Under the pieces are notes generated by a model. It had not been told where the DNA came from. It did not search any database and worked only from the letters and a program-made list of their open reading frames with translations. A stretch of 5,203 nucleotides of DNA from Tatlockia sp. (lineage in GTDB: Bacteria > Cyanobacteriota > Cyanobacteriia > Cyanobacteriales > Chroococcidiopsidaceae). The translations under genes were made by a program, and so were the position numbers. Position 1 is the stretch's first letter. Each line of letters starts with the position of its first letter. The stretch covers positions 1-5,203 of the forward strand of contig JACCVJ010000024.1 of NCBI GenBank assembly GCA_013698215.1, read 5' to 3'. Shown here in pieces: positions 1-5,133 of this stretch.

Positions 1-195
1 GACAGGACTGGCAAGCAAGTTATTTCCCCCCAATTCGATCTAGCAAACAGTTTTTCTGAAGGATTAGCAGCAGTTAAGATCAAAGATAAGTGTGGTTATA
101 TCAATAAGATAGGGAAAGTAGTTGTAAAACGCAGGTTTTCTGCTTGTGAAGACTTCGCCGAAGGACTTGCAGCAGTTAAAACTTTTGGACAATAA
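1..195 (+). CDS. WG-repeat protein, C-terminal end (5' part outside window)
   Basis: Frame 1 is open from the first base to TAA at 193-195, giving the last 64 residues of a protein that begins upstream. Two tandem units can be read. The first runs from DRTGKQVISPQFD to FSEGLAAVK, the second from CGYINKIGKVVV to FAEGLAAVK, with a period of 34 codons. This matches the WG repeat (G-[FY]-I-[DN]-x-x-G-K-x-V-[IV]-x-P-x-[FY] ... F-x-E-G-L-A-x-V), a beta-rich repeat of unknown biochemical role found in many bacterial proteins. Two signature positions are off consensus: the Trp of the WG pair is Cys (TGT at 91-93), and the usual Pro before the conserved Phe in the second unit is Arg. The protein stops soon after the second unit. 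The downstream DUF4178-type frame starts 2 nt after the stop, so the two were probably co-transcribed. The family call is fairly sure; the function is unknown. Confidence 0.75.
   Translation, partial: DRTGKQVISPQFDLANSFSEGLAAVKIKDKCGYINKIGKVVVKRRFSACEDFAEGLAAVKTFGQ
58..179 (+). repeat. Direct repeat inside WG-repeat gene
   Basis: GAAGGATTAGCAGCAGTTAA at 58-77 and GAAGGACTTGCAGCAGTTAA at 160-179 match at 18 of 20 positions and lie exactly 102 bp (34 codons) apart in frame. They encode the EGLAAVK ends of two successive WG units. The repeat is therefore a coding repeat, not a separate element. Confidence 0.8.
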
Positions 196-197
196 TT

Positions 198-701
198 ATG
201 TTAACGATTACTGCTGAAACTAAACTTCAGGAGTTGCGTCCGGGCGATCGCGTTAAGTAGTACGGTATGCAATGGGATGTTAAAGATTACAGTACATACC
301 ACGATGACTCCCAGGGATATGAAGCAACTGAGTGGTTACTGCGATCGCCAACAGGCAAAGAATATTACTTACTCCGAGAAGTTGATCCTCAAAACCCGGA
401 ATCGCCCGTAAATTGGTATTTGGCTGAGGAATTAGTTTCTCCTAGTATATTCAAACCTAATTCGACCCATAACTTATTACTCAAGTTATGGGTTGACATC
501 TCCCAAAAAAAGATACCTTACCCAGAATTGCACGTCCTTAATAGAGTGTATTACTTCGAGTCTTAGACTGAAGGAGGTTACGGAAACAATAAGCAAAAAA
601 TCTCTCGGATAACTTGGAATTATTGGGGTAGGTAGGACAACATCTACAAATTTTGGGTTCGTTACTCACTGCCTACCGGGAAAGTAGCATACTACCAAGG
701 C
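198..701 (+). pseudogene. Decayed DUF4178-type gene with three in-frame amber codons
   Basis: An ATG at 198 opens a frame reading MLTITAETKLQELRPGDRVK, then TAG (258-260), then YGMQWDVKDYSTYHDDSQGY and onward. It meets a second TAG at 564-566, continues as TEGGYGNNKQKISRITWNYW, and meets a third TAG at 633-635 before a tail reading LPTGKVAYYQG. All pieces are in one frame with no indel. The order, from an LRPGDRVKY-like start through WLLRSPTGKEYYLLREVDPQ and WYLAEEL to an FES-TEG...RITWNYW end, fits cyanobacterial DUF4178 proteins as I remember them. The first TAG sits where a Tyr is expected (RVKYYG), and the second where a Gln is plausible (FESQTEG). The longest open piece is 267-566 (99 codons, ATG start); it has no visible ribosome binding site and begins inside the domain, so I take it as a remnant. 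The 3' end of the homology is uncertain and overlaps the end of the convergent SDR gene. A sequencing error could explain one stop but hardly three. Confidence 0.6.
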
Positions 702-1357
702 AGCACCTCTCCATTGCTGTGCCAAAAAGTACCCGTATTTTCTAGTGTCAGTTCATCAATTCGCGCTAATAATCCTCGTACCGCTAGCTCTGGCGTGATG
801 CCGTTTGCTGTAAAATTTGTCATCCGAGTCTGTACCAAGCCTGGATGCAGGATAGCCACAGCAATACCTCGTGGTTTGAGATCATGGGACAACGATTTAC
901 CTGCCATAGATAGCGCAACTTTAGACATCCGATAGCCGTAAGAACTGCCAGAAGTATTATCAGATATTGACCCCATGCGACTCGTCATCATTACGACCTT
1001 TCCACCTGCTTTAAGGCGAGGAAGTAATACCTGTGTCACCCGCAACGCGCCTAGGGCATTGACTTCAAACTGTTCTCGGATACTGTCAAAGTCGAGATAT
1101 TGTAATGCTACACTCTTGGCAATCGCCGCGTTATTAATTAAGACATCAATCTGGGTTTCTCTTAAATGCTCTTGCAAGTTGGCGACAGAATCATCAGAAG
1201 TTATATCGATGTTTTCTTCTACTCTGATTCCTAGTGCCTTCAATTCTACTGTTGTCTGCCGACAAACTGCGATCGCACTATCTCCTCTCGATTGAAGCTG
1301 ACGGCAATATTCGTAGCCGATGCCACGATTAGCTCCTGTAACTAGATACGTTGCCAT
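692..1357 (-). CDS. Classical short-chain dehydrogenase/reductase, C-factor/sniffer-like
   Basis: A 221-residue cytosolic NAD(P)-dependent oxidoreductase with a Rossmann fold. Visible motifs are the cofactor loop TGANRGIG (7-14), D51 in DIT, NNAA (75-78), N100, the probable catalytic Ser in MTSRMGS (S126), Y142 and K146 in YRMSK, and HPGLVQT (171-177). The C-terminal GEVLPW and the spaced TSRMGSISDNTSG loop are typical of the C-factor/carbonyl-reductase 'sniffer' branch of the SDR family. The natural substrate cannot be told. I chose the ATG at 1355-1357 because it places the first beta strand two residues in. The frame stays open upstream to a TTG at 1402, but that adds 15 residues with no SDR character. 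No clear Shine-Dalgarno sequence precedes the ATG. The gene ends with TAG at 692-694, overlapping the tail of the convergent DUF4178 pseudogene, and it is divergent from the Rieske gene. Confidence 0.88.
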   Translation of the reverse strand: MATYLVTGANRGIGYEYCRQLQSRGDSAIAVCRQTTVELKALGIRVEENIDITSDDSVANLQEHLRETQIDVLINNAAIAKSVALQYLDFDSIREQFEVNALGALRVTQVLLPRLKAGGKVVMMTSRMGSISDNTSGSSYGYRMSKVALSMAGKSLSHDLKPRGIAVAILHPGLVQTRMTNFTANGITPELAVRGLLARIDELTLENTGTFWHSNGEVLPW

Positions 1358-1494
1358 AAAACGCGCTACTACAAACGTTGATTCTTGACCACAATAACGC
1401 AATGTCTAGAGCAGTTCACTTAAACGCGATCGCACTCCTGACAAACGCTGCGATCTTAGCTTTACTATTAAAGCAGTTCCACAGGTTCCTTTCT
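1358..1494. promoter_or_regulatory. Divergent control region between SDR and Rieske genes
   Basis: These 137 bp separate the chosen start codons of two genes read in opposite directions, so both promoters should lie here or just inside the ends. The region includes a HIP1 octamer at 1426-1433. On the plus strand, CTGACA (1438-1443), a 17-bp spacer and TTTACT (1461-1466) form a weak sigma-70-like pair pointing to the Rieske ATG at 1495. No convincing pair was seen for the minus strand. The plus strand is also open in frame with the Rieske gene throughout, which leaves a longer Rieske start possible. Confidence 0.4.
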
Positions 1495-2046
1495 ATGATT
1501 TATTTGCCCCATGCTCAAAGCATTAGTCCATCGCGCCGCCGCTTTTTGCGTTATCTTGCTGGAGGCGCATCTAGTAGCCTAATCTTTGGTTCTATAGCTT
1601 CTGCCAAAAGTCGAGAACTGAGCCTAGAATATCTCTGCTCACGATTTCCACTCAATTCACGTTGCGAAGACTATTTACCAGGCGTACAAGCTCAAGATAC
1701 TCAACAAAAACCTATCCAAGTTGATGTTTTGCTCACTCAAATTAAAGCAAATGTGCCTGTTTTAGTCCAAGGATTACCAAACCGCGATCGCGCTTACCTA
1801 GTCATTACCGAAAAACAACAAATTGCACCTTATGCAATTAGACCTATTTGTACGCATCTTGGCTGCACAGTCGATTGGCAATCCACAGAAAACCGCTTTG
1901 TCTGCCCATGTCACGGCTCTCAATACGATGCTCAGGGGCGAGTTTTGCAAGGCCCAGCCCGTCGATCTCTCCCCATTATTACGGCAATTGTCAAGCAGAA
2001 CCAGATTCGGCTCGTAGAGCTATCTCCAGCTATCGATCCTCGCTAA
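1495..2046 (+). CDS. Tat-exported PetC-like Rieske [2Fe-2S] protein
   Basis: A 183-residue Rieske protein. The cluster motifs are CTHLGC (119-124) and CPCHGS (137-142). C119, H121, C137 and H140 would bind the [2Fe-2S] cluster, and C124 and C139 would form the stabilising disulfide of bc1/b6f-type Rieske proteins. The following SQYDAQGRVLQGPA resembles PetC of the cytochrome b6f complex, although the proline-loop GPAP reads GPAR here. The N-terminus has a twin-arginine motif, SRRRFL (13-18), a short moderately hydrophobic stretch (20-34) and an A-S-A site (35-37), which predicts folded export to the lumen or periplasm. Between the signal and the Rieske domain is a C-x8-C segment, CSRFPLNSRC (48-57), that PetC lacks. 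The ATG at 1495 puts the Tat motif at the usual distance; an in-frame ATG at 1402 and TTG at 1378 would add a hydrophobic stretch ahead of it. No cytochrome b partner is in the window. It is probably an auxiliary PetC paralogue rather than the main b6f subunit, which is an inference. Confidence 0.88.
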   Translation: MIYLPHAQSISPSRRRFLRYLAGGASSSLIFGSIASAKSRELSLEYLCSRFPLNSRCEDYLPGVQAQDTQQKPIQVDVLLTQIKANVPVLVQGLPNRDRAYLVITEKQQIAPYAIRPICTHLGCTVDWQSTENRFVCPCHGSQYDAQGRVLQGPARRSLPIITAIVKQNQIRLVELSPAIDPR

Positions 2047-2102
2047 GATTTTACTTCATCTGCTCAAGGCGCGTCTCCATTTATGATTAATTTTTAGCAA
2101 TG

Positions 2103-3332
2103 CTACAAAAATAACCACTTTGCCAAGCTAAACAAACCTGCACTTAAGGCGGCGCTAATAGGGATAGTAACTATCCATGCTTTAGCAATATTTTTCAATG
2201 TTGAAAATTGGATTGATTTATAGTTCTGCACTAAGCCAATTCCCACAACGCCGCCAACTAAGGCATGAGAAGTAGAAACGGGTAAACCCAAGCGTGAAGC
2301 AAGTAAAATTGTTGTCGCTGTGGCAAGTTCCGCACAAAAACCACCGCTAGGTTGCAAGGAAATAATACTTGAGCCAATAGTAGCAATAACTTTTTCACCC
2401 CAAACCGCTAAACCCGCTACAATGCCTGCGCCGCCAATTACCAAAATCCACAACGGGATAGTTAAAAAACCTTGGGGAACGCTACCAGTATTGATAATAT
2501 AGGTAATTACAGCCATGGGCGCGATTGCATTTCCGACATCGTTAGAACCATGAGCGAAGGCGACAAAGCAAGCACTTAATAGTTGAAAGAAGGCTAATTG
2601 GCGCTCGACAATCACAGTATCGTTTGGGGTGTTATCGGCGGCTAACTGTCGCCAAGCATTGAAAGTAATACCCATAGCCGCAAATCCACCAATTGCTAGA
2701 GCAACATCTTGGCGAGGAATGGGTAAATTAGCAATTAAGGGCGTGTTAGTAATTGGTGGTAAAACAATTACGCCAAATACTCCTACTAAAGCCACACTCA
2801 GCCAGGGAATCCACTCCTCTAGCTGCGCTACTTTGTTAGTTCGATCTAAAATCCAATATTTAATAGTGCTGTACAGTAAAGCGGCGATTACGGCGCTAAG
2901 TATTGGTGTAGTTATCCAACCTAAAGTAATTAAACCAATAGATGACCAGGCGATCGCATTTATTCCTACCGCGCAAACACTAAACCCAGCGATCGCACCG
3001 ACTACAGCATGAGATGATGCTACAGGTAAGCCGCGACTGGTGGCAATTTGCAGCCACGCGCCACAGGCGATTAAAACTGAAGTCATCCCCAGGAGTAATA
3101 CTTGCGGTGCGTCAGTAAATAAAGCCGGGTTAACAATTTTGGTGGCTAAGGTTTGCGATACTTCTTGCCCAAATAATACCGCTCCTGTAAACTCTAAAAC
3201 TCCGGCTATTACCAAGGCTTGACGCAGAGTAACCGCTTTAGAACCTACCGATGTTCCTATCGAATTGGCTACGTCGTTTGCCCCTAGATTCCAAGCGACG
3301 TAAAAAGCTAAGAAAGCTACGATAAAAATCAT
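2103..3332 (-). CDS. PiT-family inorganic phosphate (oxyanion) transporter
   Basis: A 409-residue polytopic inner-membrane protein of the PiT family (cation-coupled low-affinity phosphate uptake; some members carry sulfate). Both inverted-repeat halves show their signatures: GANDVANSIGTSVGS (17-31) and HGSNDVGNAIAP (261-272), with the paired GLPVASSHAVVGAIAG (101-116) and GLPVSTSHALVGGVVG (349-364). LEFTGAVLFG (46-55), W311-G312 in the GLAVWGEKV segment and GFCAELATA (331-339) are further family marks. A short polar loop lies around 229-245, as in prokaryotic members. The length is normal and nothing looks broken. It is the last gene of the operon: its ATG (3330-3332) lies 4 bp after the mobA stop with no obvious Shine-Dalgarno sequence, suggesting translational coupling. 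It ends with TAG, convergent with the Rieske gene. The family is certain; phosphate as substrate is the default, not proven. Confidence 0.93.
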   Translation of the reverse strand: MIFIVAFLAFYVAWNLGANDVANSIGTSVGSKAVTLRQALVIAGVLEFTGAVLFGQEVSQTLATKIVNPALFTDAPQVLLLGMTSVLIACGAWLQIATSRGLPVASSHAVVGAIAGFSVCAVGINAIAWSSIGLITLGWITTPILSAVIAALLYSTIKYWILDRTNKVAQLEEWIPWLSVALVGVFGVIVLPPITNTPLIANLPIPRQDVALAIGGFAAMGITFNAWRQLAADNTPNDTVIVERQLAFFQLLSACFVAFAHGSNDVGNAIAPMAVITYIINTGSVPQGFLTIPLWILVIGGAGIVAGLAVWGEKVIATIGSSIISLQPSGGFCAELATATTILLASRLGLPVSTSHALVGGVVGIGLVQNYKSIQFSTLKNIAKAWIVTIPISAALSAGLFSLAKWLFL

Positions 3333-3336
3333 GGTG

Positions 3337-3945
3337 TCATTTAGTTACTTTTTTATTTATTGCTGCCAAATCCTCTGGGGTATTGCAATTAAAAAGCATT
3401 TGAGCATCGGGTACAGTTAGAACTTGGACGATTTGGGGTTTGAGCCAGTGTTGAAATGATCGCCCACCAGTGTTAATGAAGCTTGTCAGCGAGCTTAAAC
3501 AGTCGCGGCGATAAAAACCGCATAACGGCTCCCAACCTTTGGTATGGCGAGGCAGAAGGGCGATCGCGTCGCAATTATTTAGCTGCGTTACCCAAGATTG
3601 CAATACTTCCTTTGGCAATGCTGGTAAATCTACTGCTTGTAGTAATACCCAATCGGTATTAACTTGAGCAAGTCCTTGAGCAAAGCCGAGTATGGGGGCG
3701 GTAGCTGCTCCTTGAGGCTGCACTTCGTTGATAAATTCACATTTATCTGACAGTAAGGGCTGATATCGCTCTTGCCAAGGTGTGACGACAAGCAGGCGAT
3801 CGCATATCGAAAGAGCGCGATCGCACACTAGGCTTAACATCGGTACTTCGTCAATAAGTAGCAAAGCCTTATCCGTCCCCATGCGGGAACTTTTACCCCC
3901 AGCTAAGACGATCCCAGTTAGGGGAAAATCTACATTATTGTTCAC
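3337..3945 (-). CDS. mobA: Molybdenum cofactor guanylyltransferase MobA
   Basis: A 202-residue nucleotidyltransferase that would transfer GMP from GTP to molybdopterin-Mo, giving the guanine dinucleotide cofactor used by DMSO-reductase-family enzymes such as nitrate reductase. Visible motifs are the GTP loop LAGGKSSRMGTDKA (14-27), AVDLPALP (104-111) with D106 as the expected metal ligand, WEPLCGFYRR (138-147) and NTPEDL (188-193). The length matches the family (about 190-210). The start is GTG at 3943-3945. A TAA lies in the same frame just two codons upstream, and no other start codon precedes the GTP loop, so the GTG is effectively forced. AAGG just ahead is a weak ribosome binding site. 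The start overlaps the end of the upstream atypical SDR by 11 bp, and the PiT gene starts 4 bp after its TGA stop. The cytosolic role is inferred from the family; related CTP-type MocA enzymes are a less likely alternative. Confidence 0.88.
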   Translation of the reverse strand: MNNNVDFPLTGIVLAGGKSSRMGTDKALLLIDEVPMLSLVCDRALSICDRLLVVTPWQERYQPLLSDKCEFINEVQPQGAATAPILGFAQGLAQVNTDWVLLQAVDLPALPKEVLQSWVTQLNNCDAIALLPRHTKGWEPLCGFYRRDCLSSLTSFINTGGRSFQHWLKPQIVQVLTVPDAQMLFNCNTPEDLAAINKKVTK

Positions 3946-4804
3946 GCCTTAAAAAAAGCTCCAAAGTTTCTAATTTGAGCTTAAATGTTTGTTCCAAACG
4001 CTCAATTTCCGCCGGAGTACAGAAAAACTCGTTGTTAAGCAACGTGCGAAAAGTACCGAAGGCTTTTTCTGCGTCAGTGTTAAATAAACCAAGGGCTGTA
4101 CGTAAACCATCGACGACAACCAACGGTGGGTTAAGGATAACTGCTTGGCGCTGATAAATGCGACTAAAAATCTGGGGTATATCTGCTCTTTGTAAAATTT
4201 CTGGGCCACCGACGGCGAAGATTTGATTGCAAGCGGCGGTATTACTCACCGAATCTACCGCCATCCATGCTAAGTCATCGGTACTAACGATTGAAGTGCG
4301 ACTTTTGGAGTCTCCTATTAGTAAATATATGGCTGTTTGCTCAAATCTCTCTGCTAAAGGTAATAAATTTGAACTCAAACCTGCGGGGCGCAAAATAGTG
4401 TAATTTAAGCCGCTAGATTGGAGGTATTTTTCTACGGCGCGCTTTGCCTTAAATACTGGTGCGTCTTCGTAGCCGCGATCGGCTCCCAGTACGGAAATAA
4501 ATACAAAATGCTCTACTCCAAACTCTACAGCGCGATCAATTAATTCAATATTGGCGCGATAGTCTAAAGCTAAAGCATCGCCACCGCTACCATGAGCGCT
4601 GATAATATATTTTATTCCTAGACAAGCTTTAGAAATATCTTTTGGCTCAATCAAGTCACCAATAAATATTTCACTCCCTCGGTTTTCTAGTTCACCATAG
4701 CGAGAATTTAGGCGGACAAAAGAGCGCACAGGTGCTTCTTTTTGCCGTAGTATGCGTACAACTCTTTGCCCTATATCTCCACTTGCGCCCGTAACTAAAT
4801 ACAT
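3935..4804 (-). CDS. Atypical SDR / NmrA-like NAD(P)-binding protein (Ycf39 relative)
   Basis: A 289-residue protein with an N-terminal Rossmann fold: MYLVTGASGDIG with the glycine motif at 6-12, R31 in SFVR (suggesting NADPH), GD at 49-50, and HFVFISVLGA (99-108). Then come K119 in the FKAKRAVEKYLQSSG stretch and YTILRPAG (135-142). The classical YxxxK catalytic pair is not evident, which is typical of atypical SDRs (NmrA, Ycf39, HCF173-like), many of which act as redox sensors or assembly factors rather than enzymes. A C-terminal helical tail (about 242-289) follows. It resembles Ycf39 in the NYT(I/V) region but I do not think it is the Ycf39 orthologue. The ATG at 4802-4804 is supported by GAGGA 8 nt upstream. 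It is the first gene of the operon with mobA and PiT, and its TAA (3935-3937) lies inside the start of mobA. The specific function is unknown. Confidence 0.85.
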   Translation of the reverse strand: MYLVTGASGDIGQRVVRILRQKEAPVRSFVRLNSRYGELENRGSEIFIGDLIEPKDISKACLGIKYIISAHGSGGDALALDYRANIELIDRAVEFGVEHFVFISVLGADRGYEDAPVFKAKRAVEKYLQSSGLNYTILRPAGLSSNLLPLAERFEQTAIYLLIGDSKSRTSIVSTDDLAWMAVDSVSNTAACNQIFAVGGPEILQRADIPQIFSRIYQRQAVILNPPLVVVDGLRTALGLFNTDAEKAFGTFRTLLNNEFFCTPAEIERLEQTFKLKLETLELFLRREQ

Positions 4805-4812
4805 TTAATTTA

Positions 4813-4817
4813 TCCTC
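4813..4817 (-). promoter_or_regulatory. Ribosome binding site of the atypical SDR gene
   Basis: On the minus strand GAGGA lies 8 nt ahead of the ATG at 4804. It is the clearest Shine-Dalgarno sequence in the window, and it fixes the start of the first operon gene. Confidence 0.7.
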
Positions 4818-4831
4818 TTTTGTCCAGCCAT

Positions 4832-4861
4832 ATTTTAGCGGCGATCGCCAAAGATAGTTAA
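4832..4861 (-). promoter_or_regulatory. Candidate promoter of the SDR-mobA-PiT operon
   Basis: Reading the minus strand, TTAACT (4861-4856), an 18-bp spacer and TAAAAT (4837-4832) give a 4/6 and a 5/6 match to the sigma-70 boxes. The start of transcription would fall near 4825, leaving a leader of about 20 nt that contains the GAGGA site. A HIP1 octamer (4841-4848) sits inside the spacer. Found by eye only. Confidence 0.4.
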
Positions 4862-4893
4862 AGAATGATTAGCGATTTTTGGTTCGGGCTTTG

Positions 4894-4906
4894 TAATAAG
4901 CTATTA
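4894..4906. promoter_or_regulatory. LysR-type dyad TAATA-N3-TATTA
   Basis: TAATAAGCTATTA is an inverted repeat with perfect 5-bp arms and the T-N11-A geometry of LysR-family operators. Its centre (4900) is about 75 bp upstream of the predicted start of the minus-strand operon, close to the usual LysR recognition-site distance. It does not match the RbcR consensus I recall, ATTA(G/A)-N5-(C/T)TAAT. It may be an operator for the adjacent LysR gene, or a chance AT-rich palindrome. Confidence 0.35.
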
Positions 4907-4951
4907 AAAGATTATTCTTGCCCGTTTCCGCAGAACTTTCAACCCAAGCTG

Positions 4952-4966
4952 TTAGTAGCAAACTAA
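4952..4966. promoter_or_regulatory. LysR-type dyad TTAG-N7-CTAA
   Basis: TTAGTAGCAAACTAA has perfect 4-bp arms, and its inner TAG-N7-CTA fits T-N11-A. The arms equal those of the remembered RbcR consensus core TTAG-N5-CTAA, but the spacer is 2 nt longer. It lies about 85 bp upstream of the start predicted for rbcR. It is a candidate autoregulatory site, unproven. Confidence 0.35.
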
Positions 4967-5008
4967 AGTCAATGGCATTGTGCTAGTGTCAGTTTTTAGA
5001 GGAATCTC

Positions 5009-5037
5009 TTGACTTGGGTAGCTAACCAAAGTCTAAA
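5009..5037 (+). promoter_or_regulatory. Candidate promoter of rbcR
   Basis: TTGACT (5009-5014, 5/6), a 17-bp spacer and TCTAAA (5032-5037, 4/6) predict a transcript starting near 5044 with a leader of about 90 nt before the rbcR ATG. The spacer contains GGTAGCTAACC, an imperfect palindrome. A second, weaker pair (TTCAAA 5093-5098, 17 bp, TTTAAT 5116-5121) would leave an unusually short leader of about 6 nt. Judged by eye. Confidence 0.4.
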
Positions 5038-5133
5038 CCTTAGCAACGGCAGTGGTTTATTGCTTTTCTCTTGTAATCTGTCAAAAGAAACCTTCAAAGC
5101 AGATTTTCCGCTTTTTTTAATCTTGGTAGCTGT

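Larger units (their letters stand above)
4805..5133. other. Divergent intergenic region between operon and rbcR
   Basis: This 329-bp stretch without a credible gene separates the minus-strand SDR-mobA-PiT operon from rbcR. It contains the promoter candidates, the ribosome binding site, two LysR-type dyads and one HIP1 octamer (4841-4848) described separately. TTGGGTAGCT (5014-5023) is nearly repeated as CTTGGTAGCT (5122-5131) just ahead of the rbcR start. No terminator or structured RNA was recognised. Confidence 0.7.

Noticed and set aside
627..677. GGTAGGTAG / CTGCCTACC inverted repeat in the tail of the pseudogene
   Set aside because: The 9-bp stem includes a wobble pair and encloses a 33-nt loop with no T-tract. 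It is more likely incidental to coding remnants than a terminator.
714..1295. Plus-strand open frames opposite the SDR gene (714-935 and 975-1295)
   Set aside because: They are antisense to a well-supported SDR gene, show no family motifs and have no ribosome binding sites. The first simply continues the frame of the decayed DUF4178 gene.
2091..2110. TTTTTAGC-AAT-GCTACAAAA dyad between the convergent Rieske and PiT genes, as a bidirectional terminator
   Set aside because: The stem is only 4 bp plus A-T pairs with a bulge, it covers the PiT stop codon, and no T-run follows on either strand after a GC-rich stem.
2320..3222. Plus-strand open frames opposite the PiT gene
   Set aside because: They are mirror images of the hydrophobic codons of a clear transporter, with no independent protein features.
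1495..3945. Idea that the Tat-Rieske protein, mobA and PiT form an arsenite-oxidase system
   Set aside because: No molybdopterin catalytic subunit (AioA) is present, the Rieske sequence is closer to PetC around CTHLGC and CPCHGSQYD, and the Rieske gene is convergent with, not part of, the mobA operon.
3970..4209. 79-codon minus-strand frame inside the atypical SDR gene
   Set aside because: It overlaps the Rossmann-type gene in another frame on the same strand and shows no motifs.
4865..4966. 33-codon plus-strand frame in the rbcR intergenic region
   Set aside because: It has only a weak purine stretch ahead of the ATG, no recognisable features, and overlaps the proposed regulatory dyads; this length is expected by chance.
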